Origin: Silurus meridionalis
Lineage: Eukaryota; Chordata; Actinopteri; Siluriformes; Siluridae
Length of the DNA stretch: 64,000 nucleotides
Direction: 5' to 3'
Assembly (NCBI RefSeq): GCF_014805685.1
Contig: NC_060886.1
Span: forward strand, 24,370,608-24,434,607
Of this stretch, positions 31,801 to 44,738 are shown in pieces. Numbering within the stretch: position 1 is the first letter of the stretch; each line of letters opens with the position of its first letter. A program made the translations under genes and the position numbers. Under the pieces are notes generated by a model, which saw nothing but the letters and a program-made list of their open reading frames with translations, made no database searches and was not told the origin of the DNA.

Positions 31801-33250
31801 GGTATAACACCTGAAGCTATACAGCAAGGGGCTATTTTGATATACAGGTAATAAAAAGCATTTAGGCATGTCATTATAGTCACTACAGTCATGTATGTCT
31901 ATTTCTAGGAATCCCTAGAAATAAGAATGATGAATTACTTTGTTCTTATGAAACGTTCCCATATACAATATATACAGTAATTCTTTGAAAGTTTCTCATT
32001 AATTCAGACTCAGATGAAAACTTGGTCATTAGAAGGGTAGATAACTCTAAAGTTACCAGCAAAATCAAATCCGTGTGTATAGTGTCTTTCCAAAACTTCT
32101 ACATTTTGTGAATAAAATCTACAATATGCAAAAATATTAGCTTTAAATTGATTCAGCCAGTGGTAGTTAATGCAAGGTACAATACATTCTATGAGACACA
32201 AACCTTTTCTCTCATAGCTGTATAACATTTTATTGGCAATTTCATTGATGTTTCTAAATAACTAGTAATTATTGCATTCTTATATATCATTTGTTTGTCT
32301 TTTTAAAGTATCAATAAAAATCTAAATGAAAAACACAAAGACTATTTTTTTTACAATATGGGTATATTCAGAGTGAATAAACCCTTCCAAATCCAGATCT
32401 TCCATATTATTATTCCCAGGTTTATTTGAACAAGTTCAATAATTGTAAATGATAAACTACTTACAAGGCTTAATTCTCCTCAGTTTACACCTTACATATA
32501 ATCACTACCTTGGAAATGGACATAATTGACATCATACATTTATAAACTGCAAAAATAACTGCATAAAATAACCAACATAAAACATTACAACAATACAATA
32601 CGAGCCATGAATTAATCCAACCTATCTCAATAACACAGCTCAGTCTACGACTAGAAGTCCAGTTAGGTCAGGAGGTCATGCTTTTCCTCAAAGGGAAGCT
32701 ACAACATGCCATAAACAGACTCAATGATTCAGAGAGTTTCCTCTTCACGGGTAATTATTTACACTCCCCTGCTTCTATACAAGCCATCTTCAATTCTTTG
32801 AGAGACAACCATTCAAAAAGACAGCATAGCCAGCAGCAAGCCAGCAACCCAGAGACAGAAAAAGAAAAGGCTGAGGAGAAAAGTGTGTATATGTGTGTGT
32901 GTGTGTGTGTAATGTCTTGCACATGAAAATGGCTATGCAGCCAAAAATGGATGTCACAAAGGCTCCTGGAGTAATAATCCTCAACTTCTCCTCTCTCAAA
33001 AAGTGTCTGTGTCACTTGTGAATGTGGCCCTTGCATGCACATGCACACCACAAGGAATCAAAATTACTCACTTCTCTTACTAAAACTGAAAATGAGTCTT
33101 ACAAACTAGACTTAGTTTAACTATGTGTACCATAATGAACACTCATACATCTATGATAGAGTAGAGGGTTTAATGGTGTCCTGTATAGAGAGAGGTTAAG
33201 CCATCCTCCCACTCAAAAGGAACATTTTGCCATAGCATTTATAGAGCTGA
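28873..33250. other. AT-rich intronic sequence, little recognised
   Basis: Short CA/TG microsatellites are at 30973-30991 and 32887-32911. 28920-29400 is GC-richer and not repetitive by eye. I see no splice-bounded exon or transposase motif. Confidence 0.5.
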
Positions 33251-33254
33251 TAGA

Positions 33255-33400
33255 ACTCAAGTCAAGTCAAGTCAAGCTTTTATTGTCATTTAAACCATGT
33301 ATAGCTGATGCAGTACACAGTGAAATGAGACACCATTTCCATAAAACAACATAGAGCTACATACAGAACACAAAGCTAATGACTAAAAGATAAGGTTTGT
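33255..33400 (-). repeat. Dispersed LINE/SINE-type 3' end, truncated copy
   Basis: Its complement reads CTCATTTCACTGTGTACTGC and ATAAAAGCTTGACTTGACTT. It matches the plus-strand copy at about 54640-54830. It ends in a (CAAGT)n tail at 33257-33275, the poly-unit typical of this family. Confidence 0.75.
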
Positions 33401-33559
33401 TTAATTAAATCCATCACTATGTCGCGAGCAAGCTGATTGCACAACCTGATGCTCGTGAGTCACGACAGAACAGATCTAGTGTGACTGTGCCGAAGTTACA
33501 AACAGTTTACACAATAGCACTTCATTAAACTACACCATTTCCACATGTTTAGGATTATA

Positions 33560-33800
33560 CAGTTTTTGCTTACCATGCTGATATTTCACCTTCATCCGTG
33601 ACACCAGTGTGTTTTCTTTTCAGGTGCTCGTGCATCACTGTGGTACTTTCATGCCACACAAGCTCCGTTTTGCAATAAGTTCCAGGTACAGTTTTATTTG
33701 TTGTGTTCAATATAAAATTCTCCCGTGCCTTGGATGACTTAGGACGCACACTTTTTTCTGCTGCTGCTTGACCTGTACTAGAGACCTGCAATCAACTGGG
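33560..33800 (-). pseudogene. hAT-type BED zinc-finger relic
   Basis: The minus-strand frame 33570-33791 shows ARENFILNTTNKTVPGTYC, then LVWHESTTVMHEHLKRKHTG. The HEHLKRKH ending with an upstream Cys and W/ST spacing is the BED finger of hAT transposases or ZBED genes. The first Cys pair is damaged (TYCK for CxxC), and no catalytic domain follows in the window, so it is a fragment. Confidence 0.6.
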
Positions 33801-35283
33801 CCCTGACGCAAACGAGTGCGGCATGGGACAAGAATTGTTTTGTGAATGCGGGTGCAGGCTGTAAAGTACTTGTGTGGTTAAAAAATATATATTAAAAAAA
33901 ATTCTGAAAACAAACTGTTATGTATCTACTGCACAAAAGCAGCAATGGCAACTAGAATAAAATTAATTAATTTATAGGCACAAGGTCGGAATCTCACTCT
34001 CACGTGATTCATGGTAGACTACTAGAGCACACTGAGGCAAAATGTCTGAACTGCAGGACAGAGGTGAATCTTTTACAGATATTACTTTATTAATAAAGAA
34101 AGAAACATACAACACAACAAAACCCTGGCCTTTTTTTTTTTTATATCGTTTCAGTTGAGGCTCTGAAAAGTCCCTTGCTCATATCCATGTTCATCATTTA
34201 CCAAAAAAGTCAAACTCAAATAAAATGAACGTTTGTTAGTTTTCTGTCTCTTTTTTATTCATATTTAAAAGGGAAGCAAGTAAAACTAAAAAAAGAAGCA
34301 AGAGTAACAGGAAGAAGCAATCAGTAAATTGAAAATAAGACTGCTTGTACATTTTACCTGTGGGGGAAAAAAGCTTTTGTAGGTGGAAAAATCTGTCCTG
34401 TGCAGGTCTCTACCCTGTACTATCCACCATTTCCGCATGCGGCTGGGTTACCTTGCCATCACTCTATCCCATATATGTAGATGTTACATGAAGAAGATGT
34501 TCCATGACAGACTGTTTGTCAGTGAATTAAACAATTAAAATATATCCGCACAAGGTCATTAATCATTAATGCCACTGGACTGTATTACAAAAGTCTCCCA
34601 GTCTATAACAGAAGAGACTTTTTAACAAGGTGCAGACCAAACTCTGGTCACTGGACAATGTCCAAAGCCTCCGCAAATCCCAAACAGAGATTTCTATTTC
34701 TCTATAACAATCAGACACAATTCAGAGGAAAAAAAATAAATTAATAAGGGAAACCAGAAATCAAAACTTTGGGGCAAGATGGATGTATGTGCTTTAGCCC
34801 TAATGAACCCCACAGGGAGGTCCAATCCCAAACTGGATGCAGCTCAGTGAGGAAAGAGACATCTGCTTTGTTCGACAGATGTATGAAATCTTGGACAAAT
34901 CTTTTGACCATGTATTCATACCCACTTTCCTCATCTTTGAAGCAGCTCAATGGGGTCACTCAATGTCATACAGTTGGAAACTACAGTATTTCACAATAAA
35001 AATTACATTGTAAATTGAGGGAATGTATCGAATAGTATTTAAAAGCAGTAATTATGTAATTTTGCTGTCTTTATTTTCTTTATTACCACATGGAAACCAG
35101 TAAAGATAAAAACAGAATTTTTTATATAACCTAATTTGGCATGATATTAGCAATAGAAAGTTAGAATATAAAACCTAATGCCAGACATAATCAACCTATG
35201 CAATGAAAATTTGGATGTAAATAATCAAAGCAAATATGTCTAAATCAAACAAACATAAAATCATTTAAAAATAAAATACAGGT
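33801..35283. other. AT-rich sequence, nothing recognised
   Basis: Mostly low-complexity AT-rich DNA. I find no exon, transposase motif or long repeat. Confidence 0.5.
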
Positions 35284-35870
35284 ACAGCTTAATAAATCAG
35301 AATATCGTACAATAGTTCATTTATTTTAGTAATTCAACTTAAATTGTGAAACTTGTATAATAAATAAATTCAATGCACACAGACTAAAGTAGCTTAAGTC
35401 TTTGGTTCTTTTAATGATAATGATATTGGCTCACAATAAACAAAAAACAAGTAATTCACTAAAAAATTTGAATATGGTGACATGCCAATCAGCTAATCTG
35501 CTCAAAACACCTGCAAAGGTTTCCTGAGCCTTCAACATGGTCTCTCAGTTTGGTTCACAAGGCTACACAATCATGGGGAAGACTGCTTATCTGACAGTTG
35601 TCCAGAAGACAATCATTGACACCCATCACAAGGAGGGTAAGCCACAAACATTAATTGCCAAAGAAGCTGGCTGTTGACAGAGTGCTGTATTTAAGCATGT
35701 TAACAGATAGATAAGTGGAAGAAAAAGATGCACAACCAACTGAGAGAACCTCAGCTTTGAGAGGTTTGTCAAACAAAATCGATTCAAGAATTAGGGGAAA
35801 CTTCACAAGGAATGGACTAAGGCTGGGGGTCAAGACATCAAGCGCCACCCCACACAGACCCAATTTTACC
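35284..35870 (+). mobile_element. Tc1/mariner 5' half-element
   Basis: The left end (CAGGTACAGCTTAATAAATC...) is followed by a transposase N-terminus starting at 35573: MGKTAYLTVVQKTIIDTHHK, then GKPQTLIAKEAGC and TGA at 35675-35677. In the same frame QSAVFKHVNR follows. This is the HTH DNA-binding part of a fish Tc1-like family. Further stops and shifts follow, and the DDE part is missing after about 35870. Confidence 0.75.
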
Positions 35871-36245
35871 CCTTACTCCAACGTAGAAGTAGAGGCAAAA
35901 AGGCAGTTGGCGGCTTTTAAGCATTTCCTCCTTCGCCGCATTTATGGGGCTACTCGGCAGGCGCAGCCCCAACCTAGTATGAGCACATATCGTGAGATTC
36001 ATAGACAAAGCTTCGCCACTAGCACTTCCCCCGCTCAGGACTCTAGGTGGCCTTTCAAGTTGAAGCCCAGGGAAGTGACGGATCTGAGGACCATCATCTT
36101 TAACAGATTGGCTTCAACGAAAATGGGTTCTGCTGGGAGTGAGGCGGTGTATGCCTTAGTACACGGTGCCGCCTCTCCTCAATGCCCTTCAGGAGACCGT
36201 CTCGTTAACAGTTGCACTATAACTTCAGATTTTACATGTCCTTTC
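35871..36245 (+). other. Unidentified GC-richer segment with an open frame
   Basis: One frame is open from 35715 to 36296 and includes EAKRQLAAFKHFLLRR and WPFKLKPREVTDLRTIIF. I know no family for it. The bases TCGGCAGGCGCAGCCCCA (35955-35972) also occur in the DIRS gag-like region at 4715-4732, so it may be an otherwise unrecognised DIRS or chimeric element piece. It is flanked by a Tc1 half and a dispersed repeat. Confidence 0.35.
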
Positions 36246-36278
36246 CCTGGATGGTCACAGAACTTAACTGCATCTGTA

Positions 36279-36680
36279 GCAAACTGCACAAGCTAAACTA
36301 TATGTGTGTAGATTTAGGAGCAGTTTTTTATTCCACAGTGGCTGGCCAATTGGCCTTCATTTCAAATTCCAGAAAAAATGCACAGAAATCCAGAGTAATT
36401 TAATGAGGTAAATATTTATGTTTGAGTTGATGTATGCGGGTGCCATAGCTGTGGCTACAGTAAATGAAGACTTATTAAATTGTGTAATCGCATTCATTCT
36501 CACTGCAGGAGAGACCTGTATGTGATGCAGCACTCTGTTATACCATGTTTATACCATGTTACTCTGTGTAATATTGATGGTTTCTATAGCTGTGGCATCA
36601 TAATCATGGTTTTAATAGGTGGATTGATTCAGGTAGGACACCACTTAAAGTCAGTTGGTGCAATCACAGAACACTGAGAC
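36279..36680 (+). repeat. Dispersed repeat R1, shorter copy
   Basis: Shares AAACTGCACAAGCT, ATTTCAAATTCCAGAAAA, GGTTTCTATAGC and GTGGCATCATAAT, GATTCAGGTAGGACACCACT with 63264-63870 in the same order and orientation. About 200 bases of the longer copy are missing here. I cannot classify it; its companion copy is followed by an L2-like tail. Confidence 0.7.
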
Positions 36681-36689
36681 AGAGAGGAA

Positions 36690-37655
36690 TGCTGAGTGCT
36701 ACCTGCTAGATATTTGTACAGATGTCCTTACGATCCATGTTTCTTATCCATAAGTCTTTCCATGCAGCTTTGATTTTTTACATACTGGGATTTGCAGTAA
36801 AAGATGTACCAGACAGTGAGCTTGAAGCTTTTATGTTTGTACTAAAATTCTTAATGTATTCTATATAGCTGAGATACTAAAATATTTAAAAATCAGGTAC
36901 AAACTGAAAGTTGAGTTACGAAGTCATAAGAAGTTATTAATATAATAGTGAGTTAAATAAAACCCTTAAAAATGTGAAATAATTTAGAAGAAATAAAATG
37001 TTATATATGAAATATTAAAATTGTAAAGAAAAACACCACAGACATTCCTTTTTATTGTCTTTTTCAGTGCTGTAATTTGGCAATGCAAAGTAATTATTCA
37101 GCTAAAAAATGTTTGGTAAATGCCAGCTCTGTCTTCAATTTCTCTTTGCACTATGCCCTTAAATAAAAAGAAATGGAAGTGGAAAGGACTTGAGTATGAG
37201 TGGGTATACCCTTGCTGCATTGTGTCAGTGCCTCCAAAAACAGGGCAGGTTGCTGGCAAAAAAGACAACTAAAACTGCCATGGGCACTTGATTTCGACTG
37301 ATGAGTCACTCATCACTTTCACCACAGTGTTCACTGCAGTCCTTAAACTGCATGTGTTGTAGTCTTTTATCAGTCTTTAGTGCTTTTCTAATTTTGGGTT
37401 GCAAAGGAAAGTTATTGTGAGAACAATTAAAGATCCATCTCCAGTTAAACTGAGAGAAGGTTAACTTTTGTCTTGAAAGAAGTAACACAACCTGTATATA
37501 AAATACTTATTTAGGACATCATGAAATCATGACTTTATGAATTGTTCACACTTTTCCAACTCCAATTTTTTTTTTTACTCCACTCTAAGTTTTATGAATT
37601 TGGTGCTTAGCAATGTTACTGTATTATGCTCAGTATAATATAGTATATTAGGCTG

Positions 37656-37700
<45 letters not shown>

Positions 37701-39657
37701 CATAGTATTAGTCTACACATTTTATTATTTATTGCTTTGATGTTATTTAATACTGCTACAAACAGCACCTGAATTTCATATAATGTCTCATTCAATATTC
37801 TCTGTGCAATGTCTTTGGACAAGTGGATGAGTGAGTGTTTTAATAAGGTGGAATATTAATGAATGGCAGCAATGAAGGTAAAAACCTTTCAAACTTGGGT
37901 CATTTTAAATTATTTTAGTGGTTCAACTGTAAAAGGCAAAGAACTAGCAGAATTCTGAATACAGAAAGCTCTCTATTGCCACATCCTTTGATCATTCAAA
38001 AACCATGAGAAACTGCAGTTGCTCAAAAGCAATTTTGATAAATGTGACTTCTCTGAGCTTCTCAGACTCCATTCTCATCTTAACTACTCTGCATTTTCAC
38101 AAACCTCAGAATTCCTCAAAATCACTTTCTGTTTAGAGTGTGAAAATAGACCAGAGGTGATCCGTACGACCTTTTCAACTTTTCCTGAACCAACGTGTGG
38201 AGAAAATGCCAGTGGCTCTGTGCAAGTTTTTTTTAATGCCCATTCTGCAGTTCATGTGTGGATTACCCTTCAGTATATGCTGCCAATGTGGCGAAGGCAC
38301 TTAGGATGACAAAGGACAGCAGCTCCCTTCAGAATTCCCCCAGAGGTGTCTGACAGACGACACATGCTGATAGGGAAAGTAATATGCTGCAGCATAAACA
38401 CAGAAACAAAGGAGTGAAAGAGTCCAAGAGGAATTGTTTAAACCCTCCCAGAAATATTTTGTTATTTTCTAATAATCACTAAAAAGTAAAACTAATTTTG
38501 ATTCCTCCATATATAAATATTCAAGATATAAAATCAAGTAGGTGTTTACCTAAATGTGTTTTAGAACACTTTCTTGACTACCAGCTCCTATATTGAGAAG
38601 CAGGATTAACCAATCATCTATTTTTCCCATTTCAACTATTAACCCTCAGAGCATAATCATATCAAGCTGACAGCTAATGAGATTGTAATTTCCCCATTAA
38701 CACTAGCAGGTTATTTTCAACTTTTTTCATTAGAAATTTCAGAAATTCTTTTTATTTTCTAGGTCTATTAATGCTACTGGCTGTAGATGCCTTAATATTA
38801 CTAATAATTCAATAAGAAATTCTGAAAACCACCAGAGCTCCTGTCTGATGTCTACGCATGTTTGAGCACATCATACTTAGCAGTGTCACAGTACAAATCA
38901 TGTGGTGATTTACAAAATTTCTCACCTCTATTATGAACATTATTCTCACCAGGGCCATGAACACTAATGATATAGCAATTTATGTTTGTGAATTGCTATA
39001 ATTTAAGTTATATGTGTATGCACAACTCCCGTAAGACAGCCTTCTTTTGCATGACTATCATTACAACACCTTTCATTTTTTGGTCAGCTAAGATGACAAC
39101 CTGCAAGGATAATATTCTTGGATCAGTGTAAACAAAAGCTCAGAATGCATTTAAGATGACAACAAATTTTTCATTAGCAGACTTCCGTAGTTACCTACTC
39201 AGAAATTTAAAAAATTTTCATAATTCCTATATTTAATCATGAAACCAGTCATGCTCTAGCTTGTTTGAGCAAATGCTTTCATTACTAATGAACACAAAAC
39301 TTCATTTCATACACAAGTCCATTAGTAAATGTTCACAAATAATAGTGCAAATCAAGCTATTTCACTATATGTGTCATGAAGTGGGGAAGTGAAACCATGT
39401 TTTGTTCCTGAGTTTAAGACATCAATATTCATAATAATCTTTTAATAAAATAAACATATCAATTTTGCAGTGCTGTGGCCCACAGGATGAGGAGTAAAGA
39501 ACTCCAGGATGAAAACATTACAAATCCCAGCAGATGGTAGACCTCAGGCATGATGCCAGATTAGCATGCAGGGCTTCTGGGACAAAAAAAAAACGAAAAA
39601 AAAAAAAAAACAGCGGGATGAACAGAAACAGGAAAAGAAAAGCAAAAAAAAACTCAC
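36690..39657. other. AT-rich sequence between repeat R1 and the UTR exon
   Basis: A (TA)n repeat fills 37658-37699. The rest is AT-rich DNA with short open frames of no recognisable content (for example 38019-38309). Confidence 0.5.
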
Positions 39658-39789
39658 CAGAGTCAGTGCAGGGTCGGGGCTGTCAGGTCATAAATGGTCC
39701 GATCAGGCCGACAGAGAGCACAGCTTTGTCGCAATGTAGATCAGTGCATCAGCCTTTAGACTTCTTTCCAGGTTGATAACCGGCCCATT
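39658..39789 (-). other. Probable upstream (5' UTR) exon of pcbp3
   Basis: A 132-base block on the minus strand is bounded by a good acceptor (TTTTGTTTGCAG|AAT) and a consensus donor (CTCTG|GTGAGT). It is GC-richer than its surroundings and carries no recognisable transposon. It has a short upstream ORF (ATG at 39788, ten codons, then TAA) and, in another frame, 28 open codons from the acceptor to a TGA, without an ATG. It lies 20 kb upstream of the coding start on the same strand, which fits the very long 5' introns known for PCBP3. It could instead be a last exon or part of a non-coding RNA. Confidence 0.5.
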
Positions 39790-40915
39790 CTGCAAACAAA
39801 ATCACACGTTAGCAGTGATGCCTAGATAAGTCTTAGCTTTCCAGTCATGCTTGGCCACTAACCACACCAGGGCCTCACTGCAGCCAAAGGGGCTTCGTGA
39901 CCCAAAAGCATGCGTGAACACAAAGGAACCATATGGGTACTGATTTGCTTATCATATGCTTAGATGGCTTGACTCATTAGGAACATCGTTACAGATGTAA
40001 AGGAGAAACACAAGTATTTGTACAGTCTCTAATTAATTAGCAAGGCCATAATCTTATTATAAAAAAACTTATGTTCATGTGATTTCTTTCATTTTTTATT
40101 TTTAATAAATTGCAAAGATTTTAAACACGTTGTTATTATAGGGTATTGTACGTAGAATTTTCCAGCTGCACTGTACCTTACTGTGCAAAAATCTTACCTT
40201 CGCCATTTGGCCTAATGCATCTATGTGTCCGTCCAAAAGAGAACAAATTACAAACAGAAAAAAAAAATTACAGAAAAAAATAACTACTTTAACAAGTGAT
40301 GCACCACAAAAATAAGATCTTACCTGCAGAGATTGTAAAAAAACTTATTGTGAAGCTTGTTAGCCTGCTGGACATTTAATTATTTTTTTTTTAACAAACT
40401 TTCATGGCTGTGTTGCTGAGAGAATTTCTGCAGTTTTAGATTCAATTATGTCTTGAATTTTTTATTGCACAGTAGCTAAAAGACAAGGCTGTATAATTTT
40501 TATATAATTTTTTATATGCAATGTTTATTATATGTATTTTGATACACAAAATATAAATCATTTTGGTTTGAAATAAAGAATCTAATGAATTTCAGCTTTA
40601 ATTTTTTACATTTTCACTGTCTAGTTGTGATAAACAATTGGAGCATTTTTTAATCCCAAGTATTAAAAATATTAGAACACGTGGCTGACAATTTAAATTT
40701 GATTGATTATTTAAATAATTAATAGCTCTGAATGTCTACCCTTGGTTTATGTCCTGTGTTTTGCCTGTAAAGACTGCATTTGCTATTTAAAACAATAAAT
40801 CGACATGAACACATTTATGAGAGAAAAGACAGTTATTTTGGAGTTTAAAAGAAATAAACCTCTGGTATATCAACAATCAAACAGCAAACAGTTTGGCCAA
40901 AACAGCAACAATAAC

Positions 40916-43230
40916 GCCTCTAGGTTACGTATGTAAGGGAACCTAAGGGAACGAGATGCGTCGAAACGCAGACTGACTAGTCTGACCTGTCCCTGACTAG
41001 TGTGTATAACCACAGCTAGATTGAAGGACAGAGGGGCCAGGAGTGGCACTGCCGTTCAGTTTATAGAACTGGACAAAGGCCAGCAGTGTGGACCAGCCTG
41101 CAGCGTTGCAAAATGTCTTGGAGGGGTACTTCAGAGGACCAAGCCTTTGCGGCAGCCACACTTCGGGTAGATTATACTCTGACCCGAATGGAGCGGGAAG
41201 ACCAGAGAACTCATATAATGATGTGATGGCATCAATGATCCATCTGCTATGGGTTTGCTTATTGGCAGGGAGGCCTCTCCTCGGAGGACTGTAGCCTATG
41301 AACAGTTAGTCAGACTTTCTCCAGGGACCCGGCCTATAGACTTAGGTGTCTAGTGCGTATCGGGCACAGCCGGTTCAATTTCTCCTGGTCTGGGGCCTGA
41401 GAAGGAGGAAGATAGAATGCATGTAACCTTACAGGTCGTGGGACGACCAAGGGCACCTTGGGGATGTTAACCGTCCTGGGGTACAAAAGGCACTATCGTA
41501 AACTCCAGGAAGGAGGGGGCCACAGAAAGGTCTTGTAGATCTCCTACTTTCTTAAAAAAGCAAAAAACAAGAGCACAGCCTTGATAGAGAGATGCCTCCT
41601 AGATGCCTTGGCCAGAGGCTCAAAGAGGGGCTCAGAGCCAGCCCCCAAAACTATGGCCAGGCCCCATCCAGGGACTCTGCCCAGAGAATGCTCCACTAAG
41701 GGTGCGTGATATGCCAAAATGGCGGATGCATACATTTTCAGGGGCCACAGCCACCTTGGAGCCGCCAGGACGGAGTTCCTCTCCTCCAACTCTCTCCAGA
41801 ACTCCGAGGTGTTGTCCGAACGAATCAACATGTGGTGATCTCTGAGGTCTGGAAGAAAATGCTTTAACACTAGAAGCATGGCCAGCATCTCTAGGCAATT
41901 GATGTGCCAAAAAAGATGGGGCCCTTCCATAGACCTTGGGCGGAACAACCACTCATGACCGCTCCACATCTCGTGAGGGATGCATCCGTTGTTAGCATTA
42001 CGCGACAACTGGGAACTCCCAACATAGAGCCCTGAGACAGGAACACGAGATCTCTTTACATCTAAGGCACGTAGGCATCGCTGTGTGAGTGCATTGCCCT
42101 CCCATGAGAACCCATGGGTCCTGAGCCACCACTGAAGGGGGCTCGTGTACAGAAGGCCAAGTGGGATAACAATGGGTGCAGCTGTCATGAGTCTTAGCAG
42201 TTTCTGCTAAGACAGTGAGAGGCTGACCTTCCTGACGGCTGTAAGGATGGCTACAATGTGGGCAGGGAAAAGCTGGAGAAAGCACACTCTTCCCAGCATT
42301 GAGCCGAAACCCCAAAACCTTCATGTGATTGAGAAAGACATCTCATTGCCGGACTGCTAACTGCTCCAATCGAGCTAATATCAACCAATGGGCGATATAG
42401 TTGAAGATGCAGATGCCCTGAATTCTTAGAGCCGCACCGACACATTTTGTGAAGGTGCTTGGTGAGAGGGCAAGGCCAAACAGAAGAACCCAATAATAGT
42501 AAGAAGAGTGCTCTTTGGGAGTGAAGCGATCGCATAGAAATGCGAGCAGAATGTGTGGGCACAATGAGCGTGGGCACAATATGCGCAGATCATGCACAGA
42601 GTGTGTAGAGAATCTGCGCCGAAAGTGCGCAGAATGTGCGCAGCCAGATCCCTCTGAAACCAACCTAGTTCTGCCCCCAGGTCCATAGCTCCTCGAGCCT
42701 AGCTCGCAAGCGGAGAAAATGCTCTCATCACAGGGGAAAAAAGAATCGCCGGAAGACGTGCTTTCAAGCCTGTGAGCAAGTGCTGGTCCAAGCAGGTAAA
42801 GTTGAAGAAAGGGACAAGCCCGTTTTGAAACCCTCTGTGAGGTCCATTTGCGAGCCCCAGGAACTGCCGTGCTGCTCTGCCTCAGCGAGAGCAGGGCCAG
42901 ATCCGTGAGAAGCGTGAGCTCTCTCCTCGGAGAGCAGAGTGATGGCATTGGCATTAGCGTGCTCCGCTCCCAGGATTTTTTTTTTCTTTATTTTCTGAAG
43001 AACAATTGACAGACATTTCAACACATACACAGAGTGCTTCGTGAACAAAATGAAGCTGGTGTTTGCCTCACTCCATGTGCGTTTTATACTTCCTGGTCGT
43101 AATGTTACCCAACCGGTGACGGTCAGCGTCCAATTTTTGACTGATTACACACATTATTTCAGAACATGAACACTCGGATGCGTTCCCAAAGCGTTTTGAC
43201 GCAGCTTGAGTTCCTGAAAGGAAATCTTGA
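40916..43230 (-). mobile_element. DIRS-like retroelement copy 4 (minus strand)
   Basis: Read on the minus strand from 43230: inverted terminal repeat with a TATA motif (GAAGTATAAAACG, 43079-43091), gag-like region (GAEHA, WGSQMDLTEGFKTG) at 42764-42990, RT end (LLGSSVWPCPLTKHLHK) near 42460-42510, RNase H at 41750-42000 (NNGCIPHEMWSGHEW, HINCLEMLAMLLVLKHFLPD, LIRSDNTSEF), and a recombinase end (VPLQDI) near 41120. It closes at about 40916 with CTAGGTTACGTATGTAAGGG. Stops and shifts break every domain, and the RNase H frame leaves the family pattern after SDNTSEF. Confidence 0.8.
41544..42188 (-). pseudogene. DIRS-like RNase H domain relic, copy 4
   Basis: An open frame of 214 codons. The first half carries the RNase H blocks HINCLEMLAM and LIRSDNTS. 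After that the sequence LEERNSVLAAPRWLWPLKMY belongs to the later linker, so the domain's C-terminal third (usually YINHQGG and IPG...AADxLSR) is deleted. Confidence 0.75.
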
Positions 43231-43339
43231 TTACATCACTTATGATTCTAGCAGCAGAATAAATCCAGAAGTTGATAAAAACAATCAATTGACTGAGAAA
43301 TATGCATCCAATATATTTGGGAACAACTGCATTATGCAG
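43231..43339 (+). pseudogene. Tc1-like transposase relic, left part, split by hAT
   Basis: GNNCIMQQDN at 43320-43349 and, after the hAT element, TGATAAAAAAACACGC... with SLSPDLN-like sequence at about 45010-45030 match the QQDNDPKHT...SPDLNPIE region of Tc1 transposases. The hAT insertion lies between the Asn and Asp codons of QDND. Decayed frame. Confidence 0.55.
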
Positions 43340-43858
43340 CAAGACAACAGAGGTCGGACGTAACGGAGTACAAATACTTCGTTACTGTACTTAAGTAAAT
43401 TTTTTTGGTATCAGTACTTTACTCCACTATTTATTTTTCAGACAACTTTTTACTTTTACTCATTACATTTTTACACAAATATCTGTACTTTTTACTTCTT
43501 ACATTTTCAAACCCAGCTCGTTACTTTAGTTTTAATTCATTGATTTGGTGAAATATAATTTTTTTTTCACTGTGCCCCGATTTCAGCTGAACAACCGATT
43601 TCCTGTTACTGCGCGTCTTTTTCAATCCGCTGGTGTATAAAGTCCTGACTCTCACTCTTTACGAAGATAAGAATCAGCAGGCAGAAGGCAGTAAGAAGTT
43701 TGGGGTTAACGTGGATGAGACAGAGGGAGTCAGTGATGTAAACATGAATGAGAACAGACACATTTATGATGATCATCATCTTTTCTCTGCTTGTGTACTA
43801 TATGTGGATCTTCAGCCTGGATACATTCATTAGGTAACAACATTTTTAATTAGTTTTG

Positions 43859-43863
<5 letters not shown>

Positions 43864-43925
<62 letters not shown>
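43864..43925. repeat. (TA)n microsatellite inside the hAT element
   Basis: About 31 TA units. Confidence 0.92.
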
Positions 43926-43928
<3 letters not shown>

Positions 43929-44439
43929 GCTGTCAAAATTCAAATTATTTTAAACGGCACTAAATGTTAGTAACGTGCTATCAATTTCTGTTTTTACCAT
44001 TTTTATAAAAAGTATAAATACATAAATAAATAACTAAATATAAAAGAGGCGAAATTAAAACCTCCAGCAAAACATACACTTATTCACGACGTCCCTTCTT
44101 TACTTAGATATAAAATAAATAAATAAACTCCACCGAAAAATAATTTTAATCAGTAAACTTTTGTTTTATTTCTGCGCCAAGTCTCAAATCAAACACCAAA
44201 TCCGCCATGTTTTACACAATTTACCCTCTGGGTGGCGTTTTGTGGGTTTTTCCCTCATAATGGCGAAATGAACCTAAATGACTGTCTTTATTGATCGTAC
44301 AGATAAAAACAATACATCATTCAAATCTGTAAAATGTCTATAATTATATATAAAAGCTTCTTGACTTGACGAGGTGCCCTTTCTCCGGTATCACCTCATT
44401 AACTGTCCGTGTGGAAACATAGCAAAGGCTCTTAATGTC

Positions 44440-44738
<299 letters not shown>

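Noticed and set aside
33255..33275. Telomere-like or satellite repeat
   Set aside because: The (CAAGT)n run is the tail of a dispersed LINE/SINE-type repeat seen elsewhere in the window.
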